NCBI GenBank assembly: GCA_023091735.1
Contig: JALKBU010000552.1
Coordinates: 1-33,809 of the forward strand
Source of the DNA: Trichomonas tenax
Lineage: Eukaryota; Parabasalia; Trichomonadida; Trichomonadidae
Length of the DNA stretch: 33,809 bases
Direction: 5' to 3'
Shown piece after piece: positions 9,223 to 17,684 of this stretch; position 1 is the stretch's first letter; every line of letters starts with the position of its first letter. The notes beneath the pieces are model-generated. The model saw only the letters and a list, made by a program, of their open reading frames with translations, was not told where the DNA came from and ran no database searches. The position numbers and the translations under genes were made by a program.

Positions 9223-9341
9223 TATCTCGAGAGAAAAGCGGTGATCTTTCGCTTCTTTAGCTGGTGAAAGCTTTGGATTGACATAATCCAAAGTATATCC
9301 GCCAGCTAAAGAAGCCAAAAACCTCGGGCTGTGTCGAGATA
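9223..9341. ncRNA. Strong long hairpin, candidate structured RNA (class unknown)
   Basis: This 119-base segment folds into nested helices. TATCTCGA (9223-9230) pairs with 9334-9341. A perfect 14-bp helix joins 9251-9264 (GCTTCTTTAGCTGG) with 9302-9315, extended by a G-U and a G-C pair. A 9-bp helix joins 9271-9279 with 9285-9293 around a 5-base loop. AAGCG (9236-9240) can also pair with CGCTT (9250-9254), which would compete with the long helix. It is more GC-rich than the flanking DNA and lies between two plus-strand genes. I could not match it to U1, U2, U4, U5, U6, SRP or RNase P motifs. The strand is not determined. It may be a non-coding RNA gene or a decayed foldback element. Confidence 0.5.
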
Positions 9342-9520
9342 TCAACGTTGATTCACATTTGCAGGCCTTATAGAATTAAAACATGCTGTACTTATCATCG
9401 ATATAGATAAAATGAGATTATCAAAAAGCTGTTAACTTTTTATTTTACCAAAATAATTGTACAAATAGATGTTTTATATGAATGCATAGTGATACATAAG
9501 TCTAAAGGTGTCTTATTTTA

Positions 9521-10648
9521 ATGACAGCCAATCTCGATCTTCTCGAGCTTGGCCAGAAACTTGAACAAGTCATTAAAGACGACATCACAGGAATCACGAT
9601 TTTCTCAGACTACCTCCAGAAACGCGTAGATCTGGAAGAATCTTTCACAGAAAATATAACAAAATTTTTGAATTCGGATATAAAATCAAATTCACTATCA
9701 ATGACACTCATTCTCGATGAGATGCAGGCAATGCTTAAACACCACAAAGAAATCGCCGAAAATCTTCGAAAACAATTTATTCCGCCTATAAATCGATTTT
9801 TGCAGTACGTAATTCGCGAACAAAACAATTTCTGCAACTCATTGGTGGCAATAAGCGACTCAGTGAAGTCCGTCAACAAGAAATTGAACATCGCAAAAAG
9901 TCAACTTGATAAAGCAAATCTGGACGCTCTTCACTATTCACCGACGAGGAGTGATAAATCACGAAGGACTGTGAAGGAGCTCGAAATTGACCTCGAGAAG
10001 ATCAAAAAAGAACAAGAAGAAAAGATTAAATTCATTCATGAAGTCCAATATCCGAAATTGATGGATTCTGTAAGTGAATTAGACTTCTCTGTGAGGACAA
10101 CTATCAAGAACTCGATCATTAACTTCGTGCACAACGAAATTTCAGTTTCGGAAAAATCTCTCGATGCTTTGCGATGTGTTGCGATTTCTGCTGAAAGGTA
10201 TGAACCTGCCGTCGAGACGCAAAAGATTGCAAAAGCTTTGGGATTCGGGTCCAAACAGAAGAGCATATTTGCGATCGCTTTATGCAATTTCGATGGTGCA
10301 GATGATAATGATTTGCCTTTATACAGAGGACAGCTCATTGAGATCATTAGACAGCATCCAAGTGGTTGGTGGGAAGGAGAAGCTGGTGGAAGAAAAGGTT
10401 TGTTCCCAATGACGTTCGTAGAGCCATTAGTTGATATCTCTAATGGCGCAATAATTGTTGAAGAGAATTTCGAAGTAGACAGGAAGTGGGATGCACAAAA
10501 CCCTTCGCAGATATCTTTAGATTATGGAGATATTGTTCATGTTTATTCTATATTCAATGACATATGCAATGGTTATAATATTGCCACTGGTCAACAAGGA
10601 GTTTTCCCAACTAAGGTGATTAAGTATGTCAAAAACTTTAGATTGTAA
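9521..10648 (+). CDS. F-BAR domain protein with two C-terminal SH3 domains
   Basis: A 375-residue protein of the kind that links membrane curvature to actin in endocytosis or cell-shape change. Residues 1-235 are helical and look like an F-BAR module: the opening with LEQVIKDDITGITIFSDYLQ and KRVDLEESFTE is typical of an FCH segment. Residues 247-303 are an SH3 domain (ALCNFDGADDNDLPLYRGQ, then GWWEG and KGLFP). Residues about 315-372 are a second, more divergent SH3 (ISLDYGDIVHVY, then QGVFPTKVI). The order F-BAR, SH3, SH3 resembles Bzz1 of yeast, though this protein is much shorter. The cell site would be the cytosolic face of the plasma membrane. The ATG at 9521 is the first of the frame. 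Confidence 0.85.
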   Translation: MTANLDLLELGQKLEQVIKDDITGITIFSDYLQKRVDLEESFTENITKFLNSDIKSNSLSMTLILDEMQAMLKHHKEIAENLRKQFIPPINRFLQYVIREQNNFCNSLVAISDSVKSVNKKLNIAKSQLDKANLDALHYSPTRSDKSRRTVKELEIDLEKIKKEQEEKIKFIHEVQYPKLMDSVSELDFSVRTTIKNSIINFVHNEISVSEKSLDALRCVAISAERYEPAVETQKIAKALGFGSKQKSIFAIALCNFDGADDNDLPLYRGQLIEIIRQHPSGWWEGEAGGRKGLFPMTFVEPLVDISNGAIIVEENFEVDRKWDAQNPSQISLDYGDIVHVYSIFNDICNGYNIATGQQGVFPTKVIKYVKNFRL

Positions 10649-11062
10649 AATATTATGTTGTTTCTTTCTATAAATTATAACAATTTATATTTGAAAAAGT
10701 GAAAGTTGTAAATTGACATGTAAACATTTTATTTGTCATGTAATCTTAATACCTTCCAACTTTAGGGCGACTTATCAAAGGTAAGTTCATTAATAGTTTA
10801 TTGATGAGACAATATTTTATTTTTTTCTAATATGTGATATCAACAATTCTCCATCCTCGACAAAAGTCGATATCACTTTTTTTGCTGCTGAGTGAAAATC
10901 GCTGCACTATGTCATCATGCATATTAATCCATGATATTGTAGCTCCAGTTGATAGCATAGTGTACTGATATTCGCGCAAAGGAGAAAAATACAATGTTAG
11001 TATAAAATAATTTAAAATATACATTAAAGCAATTGAACAGACAAGATGTGAAAGAATGGAGT
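10649..11062. other. Convergent gap with ACATGT motif and a doubtful small ORF
   Basis: The flanking genes converge here, so no promoter is expected, yet TTGACATGTAAA occurs at about 10713-10724 and a related TGTCATGTAA follows at 10735-10744. On the minus strand an ATG at 11024 opens 65 codons to 10827 (containing SWINMHDDIVQRF). It is protein-like, has TTCAATT upstream and begins 38 bases after the RasGEF stop. It may be a small gene or chance; I do not call it. Confidence 0.3.
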
Positions 11063-13477
11063 TTAAGGCTCACGTCTGACGGACAAATTGAAGGCCTCTG
11101 TATCGATTAGCTCTGGTAAAGGCATCTGCTTCACCTTCATCATTATCTTCTTTGAGAGAACAAAATGTATGTCGCGTCCCCATGGCTTGAATATTTCCTT
11201 GAGGATTGTGAAGTAAATCCTGTACTTTGAGAAGTTAAGGACTTCTTCACCAGAACCAGGCAACTTCTTCTTCGCTGCATTACCGTCGTGCGTGTAGACC
11301 AAGTTTGTGAGCATTGGACCGATGTAAGGTACAACAACTGTGACTGGAGTCTTCCTCAATCTCTCCATATAAGCAGCGAACTGTCTTGATGGAGAAGTGA
11401 ATGATTGAGCCATGAGGTAGTCGTTCTTCAACTCATGTGAAACAAACTCCCAAGACTTTGCCAGCCTTGTGATTGCTGGGTTGCAAAGAGCACCATAAAT
11501 CTCGAAAATGAGAGGGAAGCAAGAAATGTCGAATGCTGCATTCATGATTTCGATCCATCTCGAGATCAATTCTCCTCTTTCTTGAGGTGATTCCTTGCTG
11601 AGGATGCATGTGACAATGTAACTTGTAACAGTATTGAAATGCTCAGTCATCTTCATGATGTTTGGAGCAAGTACCCATTTATCAGGCTTTGTCCAACTTG
11701 TTCCAACGAACTCTGATGCTGGCATTGACAGCAAAATGTCCAACTCGTAGTATGCGAGGTGCTCAGCAATAATGAGAGGCGATGATGTATAAACAAGATC
11801 TAACGTCATGTCAACATCAATTGTATCATCAAAAATTACGTTCTGAGAAAGATCGAAATCGTTGCTAGGAGCAGTCCATCCGATCAGAGAGACGAGAGAA
11901 GAGACCTGCTGGAAATCAACCCGGAACCATGAGTGCCATGCATCAAGGAGCTGACGAAGGCGTGCTTGCCTTGTGTCGTTGTAATCTCCTGATTCGTAAG
12001 CTGCAGTAATGTGCTTCACGACTGCAGGGATTTCAAGCTTAATTGTGTGCACGCAAATGATGAAGGAATATGGATAAACAGGATCTTCGTTTGCAGGCTC
12101 GAATAATATGCGAGAAAGTATTTCAATTGGACCGGCTGAAACGATTTTGATTCCATTCTTTTCTTCGCCGAGGAGAATACGTGGATCCGATAACGATCCA
12201 AGAGACATGATGATCTTTGTATCGATTCCTTTGTCCGCCTTCTTTTGCTCAATTTGCTGCTTGAGGTCCTCGATTGACTCTTTCTTCTCAATGAGACGCT
12301 TATTCGCCAGGTGGTGCTCCTTCTTGACCTTCTCAAGTCTATCAAACGCCCTTGCAGCTTCAGGAGAAGTGTCTGAGAGAACCTGATAATCGATATCAAG
12401 GGATTTCTTCTCATTGACACGATCCTGATATGTCTTCCGATCTCTCTTAAGTGCATCTGTGATCTCCTTTGGAAGAGGAACAAAACCTGCACGAAGTTCT
12501 TCGAGTTCTTTGTTTAATTGCTTTTCTCTGTTTTCTGCTGCTGTTATTTTCTCTGTAATGACTTTGTTCATTTCTTGGGCCTCTTTGATCTCTTTTGTCT
12601 TCACAGCATTGCGATCGTGAACGTCTTCGATTAATTTGTAAGATTCTTCCATTCTTTCCTCAGTTGATTGGAGAACACCAGTAAGGAATTCTTTCCTGTC
12701 TTGGTAGAATTGCACTTGCCTTCTTGCACTCCACCATTTCAAGAATTTGTCGGATTTGTCATTAATTCGGGATTGAATGTCTACGAGCTCAGAAGCGAGT
12801 TTCTGTGCTTCGCCAGTAAGTGAAGGAATGACTTGATTGAGGCTATTTAATGTTGCCATATATTGCATTTGAGTCATATTATATCTTGATGTGTAATCGT
12901 TGGCTAACGTAGTTCCAGATGCAAGGCGTTGATCAATTGTGCGGATTTCAGTTGTGTAGAGCTTCTTTGCTGTGTCTAACTCTTTTCTCAGTGTTTTGGC
13001 GAGATTTGACTTTTCTTGCTCTCTTTGTGCCATCATTTCGTCTTGCATGTTATCCTCGTGTATGAGTTCGACCTTTCTAGCCTGTAACTCTTCTAGATCT
13101 TTTTTATAATTCACGATCATCGCATCCGCTTCTTCCTTTCGCTTGATTGCGTTGTCCAACTGACGCTGGAGGCTGGATATATCGCTTGTGAGGACGTGCT
13201 TGGAACCCTCGTCGATGATTCCTGGAAATCTCGTGTATAATGAAAGCAATTTTCTTTCGCTTCTTCGGATTTTTTCGAGATATTCGTTTCTCTTTGTGCA
13301 AATTTCTTGGATTTCCGGTATTTTCTGAATGATTTCTCTAATTTTCGCTTTATGTTTTGCGATATCCTTTTCAATGAGTTCATTATGGTTACTGTAATCA
13401 ATGGCTTTCACTCGGAGCTGGTTTATCATCTCTTTAAGATCTTCATTCGTTTTGTTTTGAAGATCCCTGTCATCCAT
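11063..13477 (-). CDS. RasGEF with long N-terminal coiled coil
   Basis: An 804-residue guanine nucleotide exchange factor for Ras-like GTPases. Residues 1-420 are charged heptad-type coiled coil, probably a dimerisation or scaffold arm. Residues about 430-520 fit the RasGEF N-terminal (REM) module (AGPIEILSRILFEP, then LLDAWHSWF). Residues about 569-800 fit the catalytic CDC25 domain: IAEHLAYYELDILL, ASEFVGTSWTKPDK, APNIMKMTEHFNTVTSYI, ERGELISRWIEIMNAAFD, NPAITRLAKSW and, near the end, a KYRIYFTILKEIF helix. It acts in the cytosol on a Ras-family GTPase, activating it by GDP release. There is no PH or SH3 domain. The start ATG has TCAAAAAT about ten bases upstream. A coiled coil this long before RasGEF is unusual among animal proteins. 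Confidence 0.9.
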   Translation of the reverse strand: MDDRDLQNKTNEDLKEMINQLRVKAIDYSNHNELIEKDIAKHKAKIREIIQKIPEIQEICTKRNEYLEKIRRSERKLLSLYTRFPGIIDEGSKHVLTSDISSLQRQLDNAIKRKEEADAMIVNYKKDLEELQARKVELIHEDNMQDEMMAQREQEKSNLAKTLRKELDTAKKLYTTEIRTIDQRLASGTTLANDYTSRYNMTQMQYMATLNSLNQVIPSLTGEAQKLASELVDIQSRINDKSDKFLKWWSARRQVQFYQDRKEFLTGVLQSTEERMEESYKLIEDVHDRNAVKTKEIKEAQEMNKVITEKITAAENREKQLNKELEELRAGFVPLPKEITDALKRDRKTYQDRVNEKKSLDIDYQVLSDTSPEAARAFDRLEKVKKEHHLANKRLIEKKESIEDLKQQIEQKKADKGIDTKIIMSLGSLSDPRILLGEEKNGIKIVSAGPIEILSRILFEPANEDPVYPYSFIICVHTIKLEIPAVVKHITAAYESGDYNDTRQARLRQLLDAWHSWFRVDFQQVSSLVSLIGWTAPSNDFDLSQNVIFDDTIDVDMTLDLVYTSSPLIIAEHLAYYELDILLSMPASEFVGTSWTKPDKWVLAPNIMKMTEHFNTVTSYIVTCILSKESPQERGELISRWIEIMNAAFDISCFPLIFEIYGALCNPAITRLAKSWEFVSHELKNDYLMAQSFTSPSRQFAAYMERLRKTPVTVVVPYIGPMLTNLVYTHDGNAAKKKLPGSGEEVLNFSKYRIYFTILKEIFKPWGRDIHFVLSKKIMMKVKQMPLPELIDTEAFNLSVRREP

Positions 13478-13597
13478 TTTTATTTTTGATTAATTTATGT
13501 AATTTTGACATGTAAATTTATATTTTTGGCATTAAAACAAAAGTGATAAAAAACTGACGAAACATAGTGCAGTGACACTTTTCTAGAAATAGGATTA
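13478..13597. promoter_or_regulatory. Compact divergent promoter (RasGEF / Sds3-like 1)
   Basis: Only 120 bases separate the two ATGs. They contain TTGACATGTAAAT (ACATGT at 13508-13513), AAAAGTGATAAAA near 13540, GTGACACTTTT near 13573 and, on the minus strand, TCAAAAAT next to the RasGEF start. With so little room, these are good candidates for shared promoter elements. Confidence 0.5.
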
Positions 13598-14272
13598 ATG
13601 GAAGATATTCTTAAAGATCCAGAACAAGTCAAATTGATTATGGCTGAAATTCACAGAAAAAGAGTCGAAGACGCCCATAATTGGTACAAGGTACAAGAAA
13701 ATTTAATAGAAGAAATTACTAACAATTTCAAAGAATATATCCAGAATGAAATTCAACAAATACTCACTGATAGTAGAGAGAATCAGATGATAGATTTAAT
13801 GCAGCAATTTGACAACTTGGAAAGCACCAATAAGCGTGAACTTGAAGCATATCTTTCTGCCAACCCACAAAGACAACAGTTATACGAAGAAATTTCAGCC
13901 AAAGCGAAAGCATACAAGGGCAAGAAGAAAGTACAAACAGCAAAACAAATTATGCCTACAGTTACATTCGAAAATGAAATTTTCAATCTTTTGGCTGAAT
14001 TAAAAGGTTCTGGTGTTCCTGTCGAAAATCTTACCATCTTTGCTGACTCAGCATTCATGTACCACGGTAAAATCTATTTACAAGATACTACTGTCGAACT
14101 GAAATCAAGATGCGGTACTCCAATTAAAGCTAAGCTTCATGATATTACAGAATTCGAAATTACATTCGAGTTTTCTGATCATGGTCTGCTCAGTGTCAAA
14201 ACAGCTGAATTAGCTGATGGTAACATAGAAATTATGGAAGAAGGGTCAGAGGAAGCTAACCAAGCCTTATAA
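13598..14272 (+). CDS. Sds3-like coiled-coil protein 1 (Sin3-HDAC subunit candidate)
   Basis: A 224-residue protein. Residues 15-110 are helical and highly charged. A linker rich in Lys (KAYKGKKKVQT) leads to FENEIFNLLAELKGSG, then a small beta-rich C-terminal domain (residues about 145-212: ADSAFMYHGKIYLQDTTVEL, later EFEITFEF). The order of coiled coil, a short acidic helix like TDEQIMEDLRTL of human Sds3, and a terminal beta domain that begins with a GKIYY-type strand fits the Sds3/BRMS1 family. That family scaffolds the Sin3 histone deacetylase complex in the nucleus. The similarity is remembered and modest. The gene at 15018 has the same layout, suggesting paralogues. Confidence 0.5.
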   Translation: MEDILKDPEQVKLIMAEIHRKRVEDAHNWYKVQENLIEEITNNFKEYIQNEIQQILTDSRENQMIDLMQQFDNLESTNKRELEAYLSANPQRQQLYEEISAKAKAYKGKKKVQTAKQIMPTVTFENEIFNLLAELKGSGVPVENLTIFADSAFMYHGKIYLQDTTVELKSRCGTPIKAKLHDITEFEITFEFSDHGLLSVKTAELADGNIEIMEEGSEEANQAL

Positions 14273-14665
14273 ATTTTGAATGTTCATGATGGGTTTTATA
14301 TTTTTATATAATATTTTGTTCGAAAATCTGCAAAAAGATTCATAAAATGAACCAATTTCATTTTAATTTAATAAAAATAGATCATAGAAATGTAAAAGCA
14401 GGCTCTTTTTAACGAATATACAAGTTCATAAAGAACAAAAATATTTTTGTTTTTTCATCACCAATTCATGCATAATCAGTTAGAGTCATGATGGGGTATA
14501 ACTTCCATATGGTTCATTTTGATCATTAGCATAAATAAAATTATTTGAAACATATCTTTTCAAAACTCATTAATTATAAGGAAAAATATAATAGAAGTGA
14601 TCATTAACGATGACACGTTAAAATTGTATTCTTTTTTAATGTGATTTTCATGAAAATGAAAAAAG
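14273..14665. other. AT-rich gap, no gene seen
   Basis: This is the 3' flank of the Sds3-like gene and the 3' flank of the tRNA. A run of six T on the minus strand at 14659-14664 lies directly after the tRNA and should be its Pol III terminator. Confidence 0.5.
14659..14664 (-). terminator. Pol III terminator of tRNA-Asp
   Basis: Six T in a row on the minus strand, starting two bases after the tRNA 3' end. Confidence 0.7.
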
Positions 14666-14737
14666 CTCGGTCATCGGGAATCGAACCCGGATCAAAAGAA
14701 CGACAATCTTACATGATAACCATTACACTATGACCGA
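14666..14737 (-). tRNA. tRNA-Asp (anticodon GTC)
   Basis: The minus strand folds as a 72-nt tRNA without intron. The acceptor stem TCGGTCA pairs fully with TGACCGA, followed by discriminator G as expected for Asp. The A box TAGTGTAATGG and B box GGTTCGATTCC are intact. The anticodon GTC is at 14702-14704 in the loop TTGTCGT. Imperfections: position 27-43 is a T-T mismatch and the first T-stem pair is C-A. Position 38 is T rather than the C that Dnmt2 methylates in many tRNA-Asp. CCA is not encoded. A perfect palindrome TTACATGTAA (14739-14748) starts one base upstream of the 5' end. Confidence 0.9.
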
Positions 14738-14738
14738 T

Positions 14739-14748
14739 TTACATGTAA
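14739..14748. promoter_or_regulatory. Palindromic TTACATGTAA directly upstream of tRNA-Asp
   Basis: Same ACATGT core as in the intergenic regions of protein genes, here one base from the tRNA 5' end, in its most symmetric form. Confidence 0.4.
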
Positions 14749-15017
14749 CGATTTTAAGTAATTATTTTTCACTATTATCTTGAACTTTCTTTCTTTTAGT
14801 ATTTTGTGTGCATTTCTGCATGAAATCTCTTGTTTGTCAACAATCTTTATATCATTATACATGCATTATATGCATGCTTCTGAAATGATGTAGATATTTT
14901 TTTATATCTAAATCAAACTTGATTTTCTGCTTACAATCAATCGAAATAAATATCCCTACCCTAAAAATAGGATTTGTAATAACAATATTTGCACTATTTG
15001 CAGGAATAAAAGTGGCA

Positions 15018-15689
15018 ATGTCTCAAATTGAGAATCCGCGTGTTCAGCAGTTAAAAACAGAGTTAGAGAAAGTTGCGGGTGCTGCTTCAGATCTCGAAGC
15101 GTATAAAGACAAAACTTACTTAAAATATATCAAACAGCTTGAAGATGTTTATGAACAAAAAATGAAAAAGTTACAGGAATGGAAAGACAACGAAATTAAG
15201 TCCGCATATAAATTTCAGGAAGGTCAGGAATACTTAAATGACTGTAACTTTGACCAAAAGCTTATTGAAATTCATGATAAAGTTTCTGAACTTACTAAAT
15301 TCAAAGCACAGCTACTTAAATCACAATTTCCTGAAGCCATGCAATATTTTGTCGAAAAAGGCTACGATTTTTCATATCTTGGTATCGATAATACATTAGA
15401 GAAGAAAAACACTGAATTCATTATCACCGAAGAATCAAATCAACCAATACTCACAAATGAAGAAATACATGAAGATATCGAAGCAGTCAGACAGTTAGAT
15501 GATTGGAGACCTAAAGGAATTCAACCGCAAGCACATGTTTCAATAGAAATACCAGGAATGCCACCCATTGTTGGCGTTGTTGGTGATCTATTAGATAAAA
15601 CTTTCGAAGTTCATCTTGAATCAGGCAAAACATTGTTGATCTCTAATTTAACTGTCAACAATGGTATTGCAAAGTTAACTGTTTTGTAA
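15018..15689 (+). CDS. Sds3-like coiled-coil protein 2 (Sin3-HDAC subunit candidate)
   Basis: A 223-residue protein. Residues 8-115 form a charged coiled coil (YLKYIKQLEDVYEQKMKKL fits the Sds3 coil). Residues about 150-163 read TNEEIHEDIEAVRQL, close to the human Sds3 segment LTDEQIMEDLRTLNKL. Residues 172-223 form a small beta domain (VSIEIPGMPPIVGVVGD, ending in ISNLTVNNGIAKLTVL). The same order occurs in the gene at 13598, so the two may be tandem diverged paralogues or partners in one Sin3-type deacetylase complex. The frame stays open 33 codons upstream, but that stretch has no ATG and would add an unlikely hydrophobic segment, so I start at 15018. The tRNA gene sits between the two. 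Confidence 0.55.
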   Translation: MSQIENPRVQQLKTELEKVAGAASDLEAYKDKTYLKYIKQLEDVYEQKMKKLQEWKDNEIKSAYKFQEGQEYLNDCNFDQKLIEIHDKVSELTKFKAQLLKSQFPEAMQYFVEKGYDFSYLGIDNTLEKKNTEFIITEESNQPILTNEEIHEDIEAVRQLDDWRPKGIQPQAHVSIEIPGMPPIVGVVGDLLDKTFEVHLESGKTLLISNLTVNNGIAKLTVL

Positions 15690-15941
15690 ATAATCTATTT
15701 TATAAATCTTTTCTCATCCATATTATTTCATTATAGGCATTATTAACATATGAAAAGCATCCTTTACGAATTTTCACTAATTTGATTATTTACATCACAA
15801 TCATAGAGTGAATGGCATTAAAACCATAAAATAACTTGTTATTTCAAATAAATATTTATTCTTCAAGCACAATTATTACGATAATAGCCATTTTATTAAA
15901 AGCTAAGTCAATATCTAAGAAAAATATTCATATATAGGAAA

Positions 15942-17411
15942 ATGAGTAATGGATCGTCTGATCGACGATCTTCTCAAGTGACAGTAACATTTCAAGACGA
16001 CACAAATCCATTACTATTCACTAATGCACACTTTTATGGTGCCTTGTTCGAGTTTTGTCCAGGAACTGAGCCATATACAATTTGGGAATATGGAAGAGCT
16101 GGTGTTTCGGACTACGAAGCATTCAAAATGTTCATAGTTAACGCCCAAGCACCATTTGCTCCACTCTCTGCAATGAATCCTGAACCAACAATCGTTCAAT
16201 CAACTTATGAAAACATGCACTACGTCGCACTATACACATTCATACTCGATGTCGAAGCAAAGAACTTCAAGAGGCCGATTGTCTTCATTATTTCAAATAT
16301 TAACCCCGAAATCATTAATCACGTTTATCATTTATATAACAAGGAATTCATTCATCATATCAAATCGCTAAAGCAACTCGCGGAGAGGGATTTTCCTGAT
16401 AGTTTATGCAAATACGCAGCTTCTTTATTAAAAGCCATCGAAAATTACCCAAAACAACAGTCGAATCTTAAGAATAAATACGCAGAAATTAAACACATGC
16501 TCGATTTCTACAACATTACAGATTTAGATGTCGAAAATGCAGACTTAAAATCGCCAGAATATTTCTTACTTCTTCACAATGATTTAAATCCTCTCGAAAA
16601 TCTTTTAGATCTCAACGAAATCACAACATTACTTGATAGCTTTATATCAGAAATCCCAACAACGCTTCTTTGTTCTTCAATTGCAGCTCACGCTGATATC
16701 AGTGAATATGATCCACAACTACAGTTCGGTGGTGTTGACAGACTTCACGGATATAGCAATCTTGCATTCAAAATGTTCTCAAGGAACTTTACTGATGATA
16801 GATACACAATTCGAGGTTTTGTTTCGAATAGCATATTCCATCACTGTGCATATACACTTTTATCTGGCCGCACACTTATAATCAACAGTTACAACACACA
16901 TATCGCGCTTTCACTAGCAAAGAAATTTGTCATTTTAGTTCCGTTTTTTCGCAATGAATATCTTTGCGTAACAGATGAAGTTAACTCGATTTCATTTCTG
17001 CAGTACTCAATAGTTATCACCAAGAACATTGTCAATCCAAACCAATTTGAAAGGATGGTCAGTATCCTGGATTTGGACAAGAACAAATATAAAGGAATTG
17101 AGTGCCCTCAAACAAGCCTCGTTTTTTCAAGATTCTCGAAACTTATATCTGTTAGTGAAAGAGCATTTTTGTTATCACTCTATACTGAGCTGAAGAAAGT
17201 TGCAACAGACTTCATTGTTGTTGTTTACTTAAATGTTTCTCACATCGAAAAAACTCCGGAAAAAATCTTCCAAGGACTCAAAGAGAAAGGTTTATCTAAA
17301 GATGATGAGCCAATATTCGAGTTCTGGTTGACCTCCTTCTTCAATAAGCAAAAGATAAAGCCAATCATGAGGAAACCATCTGGAGGTGCAACAATTGTTA
17401 TTGATTTTTGA
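15942..17411 (+). CDS. Folliculin/SMCR8-like DENN-family protein
   Basis: A 489-residue protein. Residues 15-175 resemble the longin module of folliculin/SMCR8: FYGALFEFCPG at the start, then after an unconserved loop YTFILDVEAKNFKRPIVFII, which lines up with LYDLEARGFVRPF of SMCR8 and folliculin, and an HLYNKEFIHHIKSL helix. Residues about 265-480 would be the DENN part (GFVSNSIFHHCAYTLLSGRT, LIINSYNTHIALSLAKKFV). These proteins act on Rab or Rag GTPases in endolysosomal and nutrient signalling. Known relatives are often longer. TTCATATA lies ten bases before the ATG and is a good initiator. It is the only main gene here with a TGA stop. An unrelated DENN protein is the alternative. Confidence 0.65.
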   Translation: MSNGSSDRRSSQVTVTFQDDTNPLLFTNAHFYGALFEFCPGTEPYTIWEYGRAGVSDYEAFKMFIVNAQAPFAPLSAMNPEPTIVQSTYENMHYVALYTFILDVEAKNFKRPIVFIISNINPEIINHVYHLYNKEFIHHIKSLKQLAERDFPDSLCKYAASLLKAIENYPKQQSNLKNKYAEIKHMLDFYNITDLDVENADLKSPEYFLLLHNDLNPLENLLDLNEITTLLDSFISEIPTTLLCSSIAAHADISEYDPQLQFGGVDRLHGYSNLAFKMFSRNFTDDRYTIRGFVSNSIFHHCAYTLLSGRTLIINSYNTHIALSLAKKFVILVPFFRNEYLCVTDEVNSISFLQYSIVITKNIVNPNQFERMVSILDLDKNKYKGIECPQTSLVFSRFSKLISVSERAFLLSLYTELKKVATDFIVVVYLNVSHIEKTPEKIFQGLKEKGLSKDDEPIFEFWLTSFFNKQKIKPIMRKPSGGATIVIDF

Positions 17412-17684
17412 AATAAATTTTGTGTTTGTTTTGTTATCTCATATATATGATAGCGAATATACCCTATTTAGTTGATCGTCACTCGAAAGAACATTTATAT
17501 TCATTATAAAAATCAAATAATGTTTTTGACTCAATGCTAAAATGATCGAGAAAAATGATTTGCCATGTAAAATGTCAGATGTCAAAAAAGACAAAAGAGT
17601 TAAACTCTGTTTGAATTTTAATATAATCGATAAACCACTTTTAATCGTCGCATCAGTCACTTTTAGTGCATCAAAATAAAGTAG

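Noticed and set aside
9223..9341. Identification of the hairpin as U2, U5, SRP or RNase P RNA
   Set aside because: The diagnostic loops and Sm-type or helix-8 motifs were not found on either strand.
10827..11024. 65-codon minus-strand frame after the RasGEF gene
   Set aside because: Protein-like but short, without family or conserved motif; left as a note in the gap entry.
14919..15017. N-terminal hydrophobic extension of Sds3-like protein 2
   Set aside because: No ATG in this part of the frame; it would begin at TTG, unlikely in a eukaryotic nuclear gene.
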